Below are positions 32,190 through 43,947 of a stretch of DNA of 64,000 nucleotides, one piece after another (position 1 is the first letter of the stretch; every line of letters begins with the position of its first letter). The stretch comes from Hymenopus coronatus (taxonomy: Eukaryota; Arthropoda; Insecta; Mantodea; Hymenopodidae). The notes below the pieces were generated by a model. It was not told the origin of the DNA, ran no database searches, and saw only the letters and a program-made list of their open reading frames with translations. Location of the stretch: NCBI GenBank assembly GCA_030762935.1, contig CM060895.1, forward strand, positions 76,057,001 to 76,121,000. The letters run 5' to 3'. The position numbers were made by a program, and so were the translations under genes.

Positions 32190-33360
32190 TTCTCAAAAAT
32201 CTTGTGTGTTCCATTCACACGACTTTCTCTGCATTTCTGTAACAAATTAATGATAAAAAGATTATTCTTCTATCTGCATCATGCTAATCGATATAGGCAT
32301 TAGCAGAAATTGCCCTTATTACTTGGTTCGTGGCAAGCATAAGAGAAAAAAATCCGTGTTCCATTCACATGATGCCCTCAAGCTATGCGGCAAACAAACC
32401 TTTTATTCAAAAGATAAATCCGTTATCTACATCATGCTAATCAAGATAAACATATGCAGAATTAGTCTTATTAATAACTTCCTTGTAAGTAGAAGAGAAA
32501 CAAGAAAATGCACAAGATAAAGCGATGGTCTCGTCCTTTAAAAGTCGGTAGCTATGTGAAACTTTTGGCGTATTACGATACCTTCTCTATGCACTATGTA
32601 CATAGTACGTGTAGAGAAAGTAAAAAATCAGCAGAAATTGTCATATTACTTGTTTCCTTGTAACTATAAATGAAATAAGGAAGTACCATAGACAAAAGCG
32701 ATAGTCAAATCTTTTGAAAGCTGGTTGCTATGTGGTTGAAGTTCCTTTGTTTGGTAATGAGTTGATAAGTTCCCGTATGAGAAAAGTTTTAAGTATTTTA
32801 AAACTATAACTAATAACAAGGAATATCTAAACAGCGGTCGACTCCACGAAAAAATGTATACAACATAAGTATGTGTTTTAGTGAGCTCTATAATTTTGTT
32901 ATGTAAGTTTTTGTCTACCTCTTCAGTTTACCAGTTATGCAAAATCAGTAAAATTCATCCAGAGTAAAGATGCTTCCCAGAAAATTCAAGATATACATTT
33001 TATTTGTCATATAAATATCTTTAATTTACAGTATTTTAATAAAAATTTGCAATTTTTGACAAAATCAAAGATTTTGAGATGCTTTCCATGAGAAAAGTAG
33101 TTTAAAGTGGGGGATGTTTCTCAAAATCTTCGTGTCATAATAAAATACTAAACTTAAATGCCAAATTTATTATTTTTACCGAGTTTTCGTTTATCAATTA
33201 TCATGTTCATGCCTACACACACGAACCTTATTTTCCAATTTTTTTTAGATACCAGCGACCGTAAAACGTGTATTCACGGTGAAATCTCGGTATGGAATTT
33301 TTGGGTGGAGTGCAATACCTTCTCTACCTGCGTATCATGTGCTATGAAGATAAAGTAATA
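32190..33360 (-). repeat. Family A repeats, nested or multiple copies
   Basis: The far terminus occurs twice (TTGTGTGTTCCATTCACACG near 32205 and TCCGTGTTCCATTCACATGA near 32352). A palindromic end lies inside (CTATGCACTATGTACATAGT near 32587), and a further interior runs to GAAGATAAAGTAATA at 33360. At least three copies inserted into or beside one another. Confidence 0.85.
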
Positions 33361-33857
33361 CAAATAGGGATTTACATGGAAATAATGTTTTGAGGTCCTC
33401 TTAATCATGCAGTTTCGATGCTTTATATAATCATGCATGTATAAAATGTATCGGCATTTTAACTAAAAATGCCATAATTATCCTAATATACAAATAAATA
33501 TCATAACATCATTAATATCTATAAATAAGAGAATAATTTTAAATAGTTTCAATAAGCGTGTGGATGAGCTGTTTTGTTTATTGTTTGTATGCCTATTGAG
33601 GTAAGAGTTAGCGACACAAAACCCCAATCTACCTTATTGAAAAATATTTTTCTGTTTTTAATTTCCTGGAAAATTCCTGTTAAAATACTTTAAAAAAGTT
33701 ATGTATTAAGCTTTTATTACGCATATAGCTTAATTTTCTATAACAAATATACTGTATGGCAACGTCAATTATAAGTGTAAATGTAAGAAGCAATATACAT
33801 ACATATACATATATAGGAGCATAAAGGGAATTTAGAATTCAAGTGCGCTTCACTTAC
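33361..33857. other. AT-rich unassigned stretch
   Basis: No repeat recognised. GAG|GTAAGA at about 33600 is a donor-like site on the plus strand without a convincing exon. Confidence 0.4.
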
Positions 33858-33926
33858 CTCTAAAAATTGAATCTTGACATTTTTGCACATAGCGTTTGAG
33901 ATCTCAAATACAATGAAATTTATGAA
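33858..33926 (-). other. Candidate 69-nt minus-strand exon
   Basis: On the minus strand TTTCTTACGTTTACCTAATAG precedes the exon; the acceptor part is TTTACCTAATAG. The exon is open for exactly 23 codons (FINFIVFEISNAMCKNVKIQ, FLE) and ends GAG|GTAAGT. Phase 0 at both ends. Short, with no homology recognised; the acceptor lacks a strong pyrimidine tract. May be chance. Confidence 0.2.
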
Positions 33927-33964
33927 CTATTAGGTAAACGTAAGAAATAGCTCAAAATTACTTA

Positions 33965-34391
33965 CAAAAAATCTCATTTGTTCCATTCACATTATTTTCT
34001 CTTTTATCTCGATATAAGCATTAGCAAAATATGGATGAATTTTGTTGACTCCGTCATAACTGGTAAACTGTACGGGATAGACAAAAACTTACTAGACAAA
34101 AAATACAGTTTTGTTAAAACACACGACTTATGCCATATACACTTTTTTCGTGAAGGTGACCATTTTGTCAACTCCTGCCAATACAAGCAACGAATTTCAA
34201 CTTTTAAAATTTTGACTATTGTTTAAACCTAGTGAATTCCCTTATTTTCCTGCTACTTACAAGCAAGAAATAAGACACTTCTTGCAACTTTTATCTTGAT
34301 TAGCACGAAGTAAACAGATGAATAAGGTTTTTAACAATAATTAGTCACCGATATGCAGAAAAAGTCATGCAAATGGAACGCATAAGATTTT
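33965..34391 (+). repeat. Family A repeat, far half, with an inverted scrap at its start
   Basis: 33965-34035 is a minus-oriented terminal scrap (TTGTTCCATTCACATTATTT). From about 34036 the plus-oriented half runs from TTTTGTTGACTCCGTCATAA through GATAGACAAAAACTTACTAG to AGAAAAAGTCATGCAAATGG. Confidence 0.8.
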
Positions 34392-35290
34392 TACATTTTC
34401 TAGCCCCGGATGTACAATGTACATAGGGGTAAAGAAGTATTGGATTCCACACAAAAATTCGATGTCGAGATTTCACTGGAAATACATGTTTTAGGACCAC
34501 CTGAATAAAAAAAAAAAAAAAAAAAAAAAGCATTTCAGAAATAGGTCCGTGTGTGTGTGGACAGCACAGCTCAAAAACGAAAAGACGGTTAAATACCAAA
34601 CTTGGTATTTAAATTTGGTATCCTCCAAGGATGCGACAAGAAGATTTTCAAGAAAATCCTCCCACTCCTAACAACCCTTTACATGGAAAATTTTTCGAAA
34701 ATTTTGTTTTTCTTAAAATGGCTCTAATAATTTTAATTAAAATGCCATACATTTAAGCCATTTCTATCAAAAATAAAATGTATATCTTGAACTTTCTAGG
34801 AATAGCTTCTAAAGACCTGTTTATTCTGGAGGAATTTTGCTTAATTTGGTATAACTAGTAAACCGTAAAAGATAGACAAAAACTTACTATACAAAAAATG
34901 TAGATCTTGTTAAAACATACAATTTATGTCCTTTAGTTTTTGTTGTGAAGGAAACCGTTTCCGAAATATTCCTTGTTATTTGTTTCACTTGTGAAGTGTT
35001 TATATTTTTCTCTGACGGAAGTGTCCGTTTTCCTTTTGTTCTATTCCTGGCTAAGCAAAGAAGCAATTTGCAGTGACAGTCGCATACCGATAGCTTTTAA
35101 AACATTTTACTATCACCTTAGCATAGAGCATTCCCTTAGTTCCATTCTACTTATAAGGAACTAAGTATTAAATTCTGCTACTGTTCATCTCGATTATCAT
35201 GGTGTTGAAAAAAGAAGTTTTCTTTTGTAACAAGTTTGTTTGTAGAGTAGCTAGAGAAAGTCTTGTGAGTGTAACACATCGGTTTTTTTT
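34392..35290 (+). repeat. Family A repeat, full length (reference copy)
   Basis: Runs from TTTTTACATTTTCTAGCCCC at the palindromic end to AGAGAAAGTCTTGTGAGTGT and the closing T run. All main blocks are in order: ATTCGATGTCGAGATTTCAC, GTCCGTGTGTGTGTGGACAG, CCAAACTTGGTATTTAAATT, CCTTTACATGGAAAATTTTT, AAATGTATATCTTGAACTTT, AAACCGTAAAAGATAGACAA, CATCTCGATTATCATGGTGT. No coding potential. Confidence 0.92.
34507..34529 (+). repeat. Poly-A tract (about 23 bases)
   Basis: Mononucleotide run inside family A. Confidence 0.9.
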
Positions 35291-35984
35291 TTATTTAAAC
35301 GTAATAATTTCTCTATTTACTCTAGGTAAGTACTAGAGAAATAAAAACAACTGCCAGATTTAGCAAAACAGCTGGTGGATTTCGTAAATGTTAAATTAGT
35401 GATTTAGAGCCATCTCCTTAATTTACTCTGTGATAAACTGAGAGAATTCATAGAAGAGACTTCCAGGATGACAAGAAAATACACAATGTCTGGTAAAGGA
35501 AAGGAAGAAACTTATAAACAAGAGTCAAAGAGTACAAACACTGTCCAGAGCCAAAAGCTTCTACTGCCGGAAGACACGTGTTGGGGTAAACTTATTTGAA
35601 ACGGCTGTTAAGAAAATTTACAACCCAGCCAAGGTTTTTACATTCTTAACTGCGTACGGTATTTATGCCATTTTGAAATACAATTTCATTTTCTTTACGG
35701 CTAACGAAAGTCATTCATCTTCGGGAAGATTAAAGAATATCTAAACGAACCATCAACACGCTAAGTAACCTGAGCACAATAATCTATTACGCAAAAAAAG
35801 CTAGTCCTTGCCATATGAATTTAAGGCCAACTTGCTTAGTCTATAAAAATCAACTTGTGTGGCTAAGAGCATTAGAAAGAAAGAAAGATGTAAATTTATA
35901 GAATAGCGACGTCGGTAAGATTCCTCGTTCCTGGTAACAGTGTGGTGCACAGTATCTTTTTAGAAACTATCTCCATAACATACA
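35291..35984. other. Repeat-free stretch with a ratchet-like site
   Basis: AATTTCTCTATTTACTCTAG|GTAAGT places an acceptor directly against a donor at 35325/35326 on the plus strand. The remainder is unassigned; 35400-35640 is slightly GC-richer. Confidence 0.35.
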
Positions 35985-36255
35985 AAGTACTTACAGCATT
36001 GTAAGTCGCCATTGGGGTTGTCATCTCAAAATAATTAGAGAACACCTTGTGGTTTACCGGAAAACATGCAAGTCAGTTGAGAAATTCAATGCTATGCCGG
36101 CATATTACCATTTGTAGCTCAGTAGCAGAGCAACCGGCTTGAGACCGGGAGATCGATGGTTCAAATCCCGGCTATGGCATTGCATTTTTCAGTCTGATTC
36201 TACCTATCCAACTCCTGTCGTACACACGGTTTGTGTGAAAAAAGTAATTAAAACA
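35985..36255 (+). repeat. Fold-back SINE S3, interior plus right tRNA arm
   Basis: Interior AAAGTACTTACAGCATTGTA and CACCTTGTGGTTTACCGGAA, then the tRNA-like unit GTAGCTCAGTAGCAGAGCAA, B-box GGTTCAAATCCCGG, and tail CTACCTATCCAACTCCTGTC. The left arm is missing. Confidence 0.85.
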
Positions 36256-36684
36256 TTACCACTTTTGCTTCCTGCCAAGCAAATACCGATAGGGTGCTGG
36301 TTTTGTTTTCATATCCGTAGACAGATGGCATTACAGCCAGAAATAACCTTCAGTCTAGCTGCTTGCTCTGAATCCTCTCATTCAATAAAATAAATTATAT
36401 TATTCATGTGCTAAAATAGATATTAATAAAACAAATTGAATAACACATAACAATATATCCAGCAACTGCAAAGAATGTACATATGGTCTTGATATGGCAT
36501 AACGGCAAAGAGAAGACATTAAAAATCGACAATCTACCCTATGTTATATTTGTTTCTTTAATTGCCAATTTATCAAATATTGTACATGTATGTCTAATGA
36601 AATAGTGTCAAAATCTCTGAATAACCGCCATTTTCATTCTATAGATCTATGCACTGAAAATTTCCATTAATTCTCAAGTAGGAA
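36256..36684. other. AT-rich unassigned stretch
   Basis: Nothing recognised. Confidence 0.45.
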
Positions 36685-37832
36685 AATATCTGATGTGCTC
36701 ATTCACACAAGTTTCTCTATATCTCTATAACAAATTATTGTTAATAAGCTTATTCTTCTATCTATTTTATGCTAAAACATTAGCAGAAACTGTCTTACTA
36801 CTTAGATCCTTATAAGTAAAAGGGAAATAAGGTATACACTAGGCTAACCGACAATCACATGTTTTAAAATGTGGTTGCTATGGGATTAAAATAGTTTCTT
36901 TGAGTGGCAAGAGTTGAAAATTTTCGAGTATTTTGAACCTGAAATCAATAACAAGGAATATCTCGAAAACTGTCAACTGCACGAAATAAATATATACCAC
37001 ATAAATTGTATGTTTCAAGAGATTTACATTTTCTGTAGGAAGTTTTGTCCATCTCTTACGGTTTACTAATAATGCAGAATTTAGAAAATAAAATCATCCA
37101 CAATAAAGAAGTATTCAGTGGCTATATCCAGAAATTTCAAAATAAACATTTTATTTTTTATGTAAATGGCTTAAATATAAGAGATTTTATTCAAAATAAT
37201 TAGAGCTATTTTTCAGAAAACCACCATTTTCGAAATTTTGTCTATAAAAGCGCCAGTTGCATATGGTGAGATTTTCTTGAAAAACTTCGTGTCGCATCCT
37301 TGGAAGATACTGAACTTATGTAACTAATTTGGTATTTAACGGACTTTTTGTTTTTGATTTATGCTGCACACAGACACACGCACGATCATGTTTGTAAAAA
37401 TATTTTTTTTTTTTATTCAGGGGGTGCCAAAACATGTATGAAATCTTGGTATTGAATTTTTGGGTGCAATACAATACCTTTTCTATACACTATATACATA
37501 GTGTGGTCGTCTCCTTAGCGCGGTGGTAGCGCAGCTACCGGCGTGGGGATTTTTCCCCCGCTGGGAGACCTGGACCTCGTGAGGTCCCTGGGGGGCCAAT
37601 TGAGGAGCTACTTGATGGAGAAGTAGCGGCTCCAGGTCGTGAGGACCGCATTAACCGGCCGGGAGGGGCTCGAGGCGCTGACCACGTCTCACCCTCCAAT
37701 ACTGCACCCCATCCATGACGTCTGTAGTGGACCGAGATGGGAGACGCAGCGGCCGGGCGGTAGGCCAAGGCTCCCCGTGAGCTGTCGTGCCATGGAGTTA
37801 TGTTATATACATAGTGTGTGTAGAGAAAGTAA
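36685..37832 (-). repeat. Family A repeat, full length, split by an S2 SINE
   Basis: From ATCTGATGTGCTCATTCACA to the palindromic end, which is interrupted at its centre by S2 (37506-37803) and resumes TATATACATAGTGTGTGTAG to 37832. Confidence 0.92.
37491..37818 (+). repeat. SINE S2 with perfect 15-bp target-site duplication
   Basis: TATATACATAGTGTG at 37491-37505 and 37804-37818 flanks an S2 copy: GTCGTCTCCTTAGCGCGGTG, GGTAGCGCAGCTACCGGCGT, AGGTCCCTGGGGGGCCAATT, CATTAACCGGCCGGGAGGGG, TGAGCTGTCGTGCCATGGAG. About 45 bases containing the B box are deleted relative to the 22 kb copy. Confidence 0.95.
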
Positions 37833-38683
37833 AAACGACAATATATCCTGTATTATATATTTGTTTCTTTAATTTCCATTTATGAAATACTGTATATGTG
37901 TGTATGTAATGACTTGGTGTCAAAATCTATGAAAAACTTAATATAATTCTATAGACGCATGCATTGAAATCCCTCATGTTAGAAAAAACTGGTTTACTTC
38001 CTTTGTATTAATCAAGTTCTTCGGCAGAGCTTGGTAAATAGCTGTTTCAGTGAGAAAATTGCTAATACTAAATAAGGGGGAATCTTACTTCTCTCGATAG
38101 CTGCAGACTGTGCATCTTTTGCAAAGAGAATAACTTAGTGGCCAGAGAGTGGAAAATCTTATTTCATAGATGATTCTGTATTTTGTGAATATAATATGTT
38201 TATGTTATAAAATACTATGGGGGGGGGGAGATGGTACAATGTTTGAACTTTAACTTGCTATAATTATCTATCTATAAAATACTATTCGAATATTCCAACC
38301 GAGTATTTTCCCCCGCCAAACGGGTACTTGCATAGCTGTTCCACAAATTTAAAAACCTCCTTATTAGTCCTTATAATACATTTTAGGACGATAAGAACAT
38401 TTTCAGTGAGATTCATGTAATTGTTTTAGAATGTAGAACACTTTAATTACTTTAGAACAAAACAATTATTATAGCATGTGCAAAAAAATAAAAAAAAGAA
38501 TGATATCTATGAAACAAGCATATACACATTCAATGACATGTTTCTATACTACCTTACTTTACAGTGATTAAAATTTAAAGTCGGGCAAATGAAAAGTCTG
38601 TTTTAAATTTATATATCTTATATAAATATATATATATATATCTTAATATATATCTTTATCTTTTTGTTAAAGACAAATTAAAG
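37833..38683. other. Unassigned stretch with a G run and AT repeats
   Basis: A G10 run at 38219-38228 and a TATATATATA patch near 38630-38640. No other feature seen. Confidence 0.45.
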
Positions 38684-38757
38684 ACACCAGCCGGGATTGG
38701 AACCCGGGATCTCTTGGATGAGAAGTCAGAGCGCGACCAACTCACCCGCAGAAGCAA
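38684..38757 (-). repeat. tRNA-like pseudogene
   Basis: Minus strand: GCGGGTGAGTTGGTCGCGCT (A-box-like), CTGACTTCTCATCCAAGAGA, and GGGTTCCAATCCCGGC (B-box-like with T-arm stem). The acceptor stem does not pair convincingly, so this is a tRNA-derived relic rather than a working gene. Confidence 0.55.
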
Positions 38758-40189
38758 TTTATGCCTTTTACATATTTGTTGCATTAAAATAGTTAGCGCC
38801 ACTTAAAAACAAAATGAACAATAACAAATGTTATAGGTAGTTAAGGCTGAGAATAAATATGTTTACGAGCTAGTCGTAAACGCTCTGAGTGAAGAAATTT
38901 CAATGTTGTTACAAGGAATACTACAGTTGTACATTTCGCTGTAAGGAAGTCTATTACTTTCCTTAACATCTGCAGATATTGTTGTGGCTCATGTTGCTTA
39001 CAGCTGCAGTTATTTTTATTTTCATACTAGAATAGGTAGGTATTGAGTTCCAATCAAGAACTGAGTTGTACTGCAAGATATCAGTGGTATTCAATTAAAA
39101 TTTCCTTCAATAAATTTTTAAATGAAGTTTATCTTCGAAGTGGATCCCTGGAAACAATTTCCCGTTTTATGTGATCTATACAGGCATTAAATAACGTTGG
39201 GAATAGTTATTTTATTTTTATATTTCCGTGAATAAATATAATAATAACTAATATTATTACAATTAGTGTTATTTTTAATGCTTTCGTTATTATAATGATA
39301 TCATCGAAAAAATCCTGATTTATTCTGCGCAAGTCCAAATTAAAGATATAGGGGAAGGCGGAAAGTTATTCTAATCCGTAAGAAGCATTGGACATTCTTC
39401 TATGCGACGTAATGGAATGTCTATAAACACAATAATGCCTTCCTCATCTGTATCTAGTATTCTCTCTCCCTTTCCGTGTATTTCTCTTTATCTTTATTAT
39501 ACACACACCCAGACTTTTATGTGATAAGTTTTATTTGGACGAGTCTATCAATATCGGCTGCTAGGATGATGCACAAAGCAAGTAAATGATGTGCGAATTC
39601 CATTGCGATGATACTTTTAATATCATTAATTTTAGAGAAGCTATGTTAACACATGTATGTGGAGTTAAACATTGTCTTTAAAAGTGATACAAATGATCAC
39701 AATTTGAAAAATGAATCCTTAGGGGATGAATGATTTAAATAATTCCAAACTGTTTCTTTTGAACGTTTTAGTAATTCTATTTGTAGTTCATGCGGAGCAC
39801 CTACTTATGTTGTGAAAATGATACTTCCCTGTTTCGAAGTTTACATTCTGTTTATACTTGCTTAAACAGCACATTCACTGCTGAGCACTCTACGTATTAT
39901 GACAGTAAGTGTGGCTCACCAAATTTTTGTGGTTTAGTTTAAAACATTACAGATCTGTTTCGGCTCCTGGCTGTAATTGCTAGCTCTATGTTTTAGGTGA
40001 TCGTCCTGGTCTTCTATGTTCTTTTGCATTATAATTTAGGATAATAAGGCAGCATTATTCTACCAGCATGTTCAGATCATTCGTTTTTTTTCTTCCATTT
40101 CTACTAATATGTTAATTGTTGGCAATTCTTTGCTGATAGCTCTACTCTCTTACTTATCTAATATTCTACTGTCGTTTCTACTGCTTCCA
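38758..40189. other. Repeat-poor unique stretch
   Basis: The longest stretch (1.4 kb) with no recognised repeat in the middle of the window. AT-rich with no frame over 60 codons except at its end. A pyrimidine-rich patch lies at 39460-39500. Confidence 0.45.
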
Positions 40190-40975
40190 ATTTTTACTTT
40201 CTTTAGCACGTATATACATAGAATGTACATAGCAGCTAGAGAGGGTATTGTATTCCACCTAAAATTCAATGCCGAGATTTCACGAAAATAATTGTTTTCA
40301 GGTCACCTGAGTCCGAAAAAATTATTTTAGAAAAAGGTCCGGTGCGTGTGTGGGCAGCAGAGCTCAAAAGCAAAAATATAGTTAAATAAAATACTTGTAT
40401 TCAAGTTTTTAAGTTTAGTATCTTTCAAGGCTGCGACATGAGCATTTTCATTAAAATACCCCCACCACAAAATACTGTTTACATGGAAAATGTTGTTTTT
40501 GTCAAAAACGGCTGTATATTAAAATGTTTACATAACAAATAAAATATATATTTTGAATTTTATGGGTTTATCATCTGAATACCTCTTTATGCTGTGTGCA
40601 TAATTTTTCATAAGGCTTAAACCGTAAGAGATAGACAAAAAGCTTACTTCACAAAAATATAGACCTTGTTAAAACACATCATTTATGTCATACATTGTTC
40701 TTGAAGAGTTGGCCCTTTTCGAGATATTCCTTGCTATTGGTTTCATTTTAAAGTCACTAATTCTCTTAAACAGGACCATGCAAAGTAAACCGAGCCTCAA
40801 TTGTTTCACTTAGAGACCAGTTTTTAAAGGATTTGACTATCGCTTTAGCCTAATGTATTCCCTTATTTCCCTTCTACTTACAATGAAGCATGTAATAAGA
40901 CCAATAAAATTCTACTAATATATATCTGGATTAGCCTTTTTTACATAAAAGAATCTTTTGTAAGGATAGTTTGTA
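40190..40975 (+). repeat. Family A repeat, near full length
   Basis: From TTTTTACTTTCTTTAGCACG through AATTCAATGCCGAGATTTCA and TAAACCGTAAGAGATAGACA to TTTTGTAAGGATAGTTTG; the last 50 bases are missing. Confidence 0.9.
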
Positions 40976-42109
40976 TATGATACACCAAGAGAAAATTAAC
41001 AAATTTTTTTTTTATTAAGAGTCAAAAATTTCGAGCCGCCCAAACTAGCTATAGCTAAAACTTTTTAAAATTTAAGGAGAATTTCTCTGAGGACATTCTT
41101 TGCTGGTGTTCTTTTAATTGTATCACAGATGTAATAAAACACAACTTAAATTTCTGTTAATATATTTCTTCTGGCACTGTCTAAGGCAATTCCTAATCAA
41201 TTAAAATCAATTACTTGTACTACTAAACTATTATTTAGTACTATTTTGGATCTTGTTAGATTCCTTTCAGGAAACGCCCATTACTTTATATAATAACATT
41301 ATTATTATTACACTCAATGCTTTTCCCATACACTGTAATTTTTCAAACTTAGCTTCAAAAGTTCTCCTTTATGGCTCCGTCACGATAGAAGAATAACTTT
41401 TCTGTTTTATAATTCAAGTCCGGTTCTGAAGGCACCATTGGTTCCAAGAGTATTTTAAAATGCAAAAGGAGGCTAAAAATTTAATGAGACAGGAGGATGC
41501 CGTACTGAAACAAGTCAGAAAAAAAAAGCTCCGAATAAAATGGGAAAAGTTTTCCAGCTCTGTGTAATATTCCAGTGTGGAGATGCTGCAAAAAAATTCC
41601 GAGATTTGCATACCCGGGCAGTAAAACAAAAACCAACTTTCTGTACAGAGTTGACGACATACATACACGCACAAACACATACAAACCCTCCCTCTCAACG
41701 AGGTGAAACAGCAAAAGGGGACAGAAAAATACCTGTGAACCTTACACGTCGGTCTTTTTGTGTAAGTGGCATAAAAGAGGAAGGTTGTAAGCAGTTCTAA
41801 GTTCGTTCAGTCCAACACAACTTTTTCCCCTTTCTTTCCCTTAGGTCTTATCACGCAGTTACTTGGAGTATCTAAGGGAGGACAATACGGGTTCTCTTTG
41901 ACAACAAGCACATTGTTTATCTACTATATGCTGCAGATACATACAGCTCAGCTCGTTTACGGGTGTATTGACAGCTAGTGACCTCACAAAGTTTGTGGCA
42001 GAGAGGTCCATGAATCCATGTGGCTGAAAAAGAACTATTATTTAAAGGTTATTCTATATGCAGATATAATGTAATACAAAATACAGAGGCAGGTTAAAAA
42101 CAGTTTTTT
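40976..42109. other. Unassigned stretch
   Basis: 41460-41570 on the plus strand contains a charged 34-codon frame (MQKEAKNLMRQEDAVLKQVR, then KKKLRIKWEKF) that stops; a longer frame of 86 codons overlaps it (41540-41800). No family recognised; possibly a decayed coding fragment. Confidence 0.3.
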
Positions 42110-42310
42110 TAAATCTACATGTTGCATCCTTGGAAAATGCTGAACTTAAATATAAAGTTTGCTGTTTAGCTGACCTTTTGTTTTGAGTTATCTTGTTCAC
42201 TGATACTTGCACACATACGGATCTTTTTCTAAAAATGCTGTTTTTGAATTCAATTGTCCTGAAAGCATGTATTTATGGTAAAATCTTGGAATCAAATTTT
42301 TGTGGAATAT
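42110..42310 (-). repeat. Family A repeat, fragment next to the palindromic end
   Basis: From ACATGTTGCATCCTTGGAAA to ATCTTGGAATCAAATTTTTG; the palindrome is lost where the copy joins an inverted one. Confidence 0.75.
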
Positions 42311-42998
42311 AAACCATAAGAGATAGACAAAAACCTTTTTTTTTTTTTTTTTTTTTTTTTTTCGTAATCGACCTACCATCTCCGTGAAGAGCGTGAAGAG
42401 GTGGGCGATATGAAATGAAAGCAAAATGGGTAATAGGAAAGGTAATAATGGAGCAATTGATGGAATGAGTGGCGGGGAAACCGAAGGACCCGGAGAAATC
42501 TCGCTCAGACGCAGTTTCCACCACCACAAATCCCAACGAAAGCCTATGTGAGAGGCGAGCGATCTAACCACTCTGCCACGACGCTGCAACTAGCAAGAAC
42601 TTACCATACAAAAAACATAAAGATCTCATTAGTACACAAAATTTATGTCATAAAACATTTTTGTTGGAATTAACCATTTCGGAGATATCGCTTTGTTATT
42701 AGTTTCAATTGTAGACTAGTTAAGCATTTCTCAAATATGAATTCGTCACACCTTTTTCAATGGCTTTACTCCTGGCCATGCGGAGAAGAACCGAATTTCA
42801 ATCACAGGTTTTAAAAAATTTGACCACCGCTTTAGCTAATGTATTTTCTATTTCCTTTCTACTAAGTAATTATGCCATTTCTGCTAATGTCTAACTTGGT
42901 TAGTATGACGTCGATAGAAGAATATGCTTTTGTACGAATATTTCGTTACAGAATAAGTAGAGAAAGTCATGAGAATGGAACACACTAGATTTTTGTTG
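42308..42998 (+). repeat. Family A repeat, far half, split by an S1 SINE
   Basis: Begins AAACCATAAGAGATAGACAA, is interrupted by S1 at 42336-42592, resumes AACTTACCATACAAAAAAC and ends AGAGAAAGTCATGAGAATGG. Confidence 0.85.
42336..42595 (-). repeat. SINE S1 with long A tail, nested in family A
   Basis: Minus strand: GTCGTGGCAGAGTGGTTAGA, TCGCTCGCCTCTCACATAGG, body TTTGTGGTGGTGGAAACTGC, GGGTCCTTCGGTTTCCCCGC, and an A tail of about 27 (T run on the plus strand at 42336-42362). The B box is mostly gone. Confidence 0.9.
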
Positions 42999-43044
42999 AT
43001 AAGGATCCATCCTAACAATCGCATTAACGCCAGGGAAATCTACA

Positions 43045-43635
43045 AGAGAGATGAAACGAAACGTCACTTCCCCTTTGAGAAAAGTTTAAGTAGTTTAAAA
43101 TTGACTCCATGCAAAAACGTGGGTATATTACATACATTATGTGTTTTAACGAGATCTGCATCTTTTGTGTAGTAAGTTTTTGCCTATCTCTTACGATTTA
43201 CCAGTTATGGAACATTAAGCAAAAATCATCCAGAATAAAGAGGTTTTCAGAAGCTATTTCCAGAGAATTCAAGATATACATTTTATTTATCATTTTATAT
43301 GTTTACTATATGTTGTTTTAATCAAAATCGTTACAGCTATTTTTGAGAAAAACAACATTTTCAAACATTTTTCCATGTAGAGGATAGCTTGGAGTGGGGA
43401 ATTTTATCGTAAATTTTTGTGTTTCATTCTTGGAAGATACTAAGCATAAATACCAAGTTTTTAATTTATGCTGTCCTCACACACACACACCATAGACCTT
43501 TTTCTAGAAATGTTTTTTTTTCCGACTCAGTGGACCTCATACAATATTTCCGGTGAAATCTGGACATTGAATTTTTGGTTGGAATACAATACTTCCTCTA
43601 TACACTATGTAGATAGTACGTGTAGAGAAAGTAAA
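43045..43635 (-). repeat. Family A repeat, palindromic-end two thirds
   Basis: From GAAACGTCACTTCCCCTTTG to AGTACGTGTAGAGAAAGTAA. The far terminus is missing. Confidence 0.88.
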
Positions 43636-43664
43636 AGTGATGCTGATGGAAATGATAGTGAAGA

Positions 43665-43805
43665 TTACTATTGAGCAATAGTGGAATGAATGACAGATGA
43701 AACCGGGGTTTCCAGAGAAAACCTGCCCAGACGCCACTGCGTCCAATACAAATCCGATGGGATCGACCAGGGACCGCTGAGGCCTAAGCAGCCGGTTATG
43801 TCGAT
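43665..43805 (-). repeat. SINE S1 fragment
   Basis: Minus strand: CTGGTCGATCCCATCGGATT, TGTATTGGACGCAGTGGCGT, CTGGGCAGGTTTTCTCTGGA and CATTCATTCCACTATTGCTC. The head is largely replaced. Confidence 0.75.
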
Positions 43806-43947
43806 TTCTGAGTCGAATTTCCGGATTAGGGAATGGGTAGAGAAAGTAAACAAAACAAATCAACAAGAAAAACCTATTCAAGGTGTAGATGATGCGAACG
43901 GTGGCGACAGAGGCTCGCAAAAACAGTCTGTTGTTCTTTTGTTTCAG

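Noticed and set aside
38684..38757. Functional tRNA gene
   Set aside because: A and B boxes are recognisable, but the acceptor stem and anticodon arm do not fold properly.
42197..42589. Minus-strand 130-codon frame
   Set aside because: S1 SINE with its A tail translated as a lysine run, plus family A.
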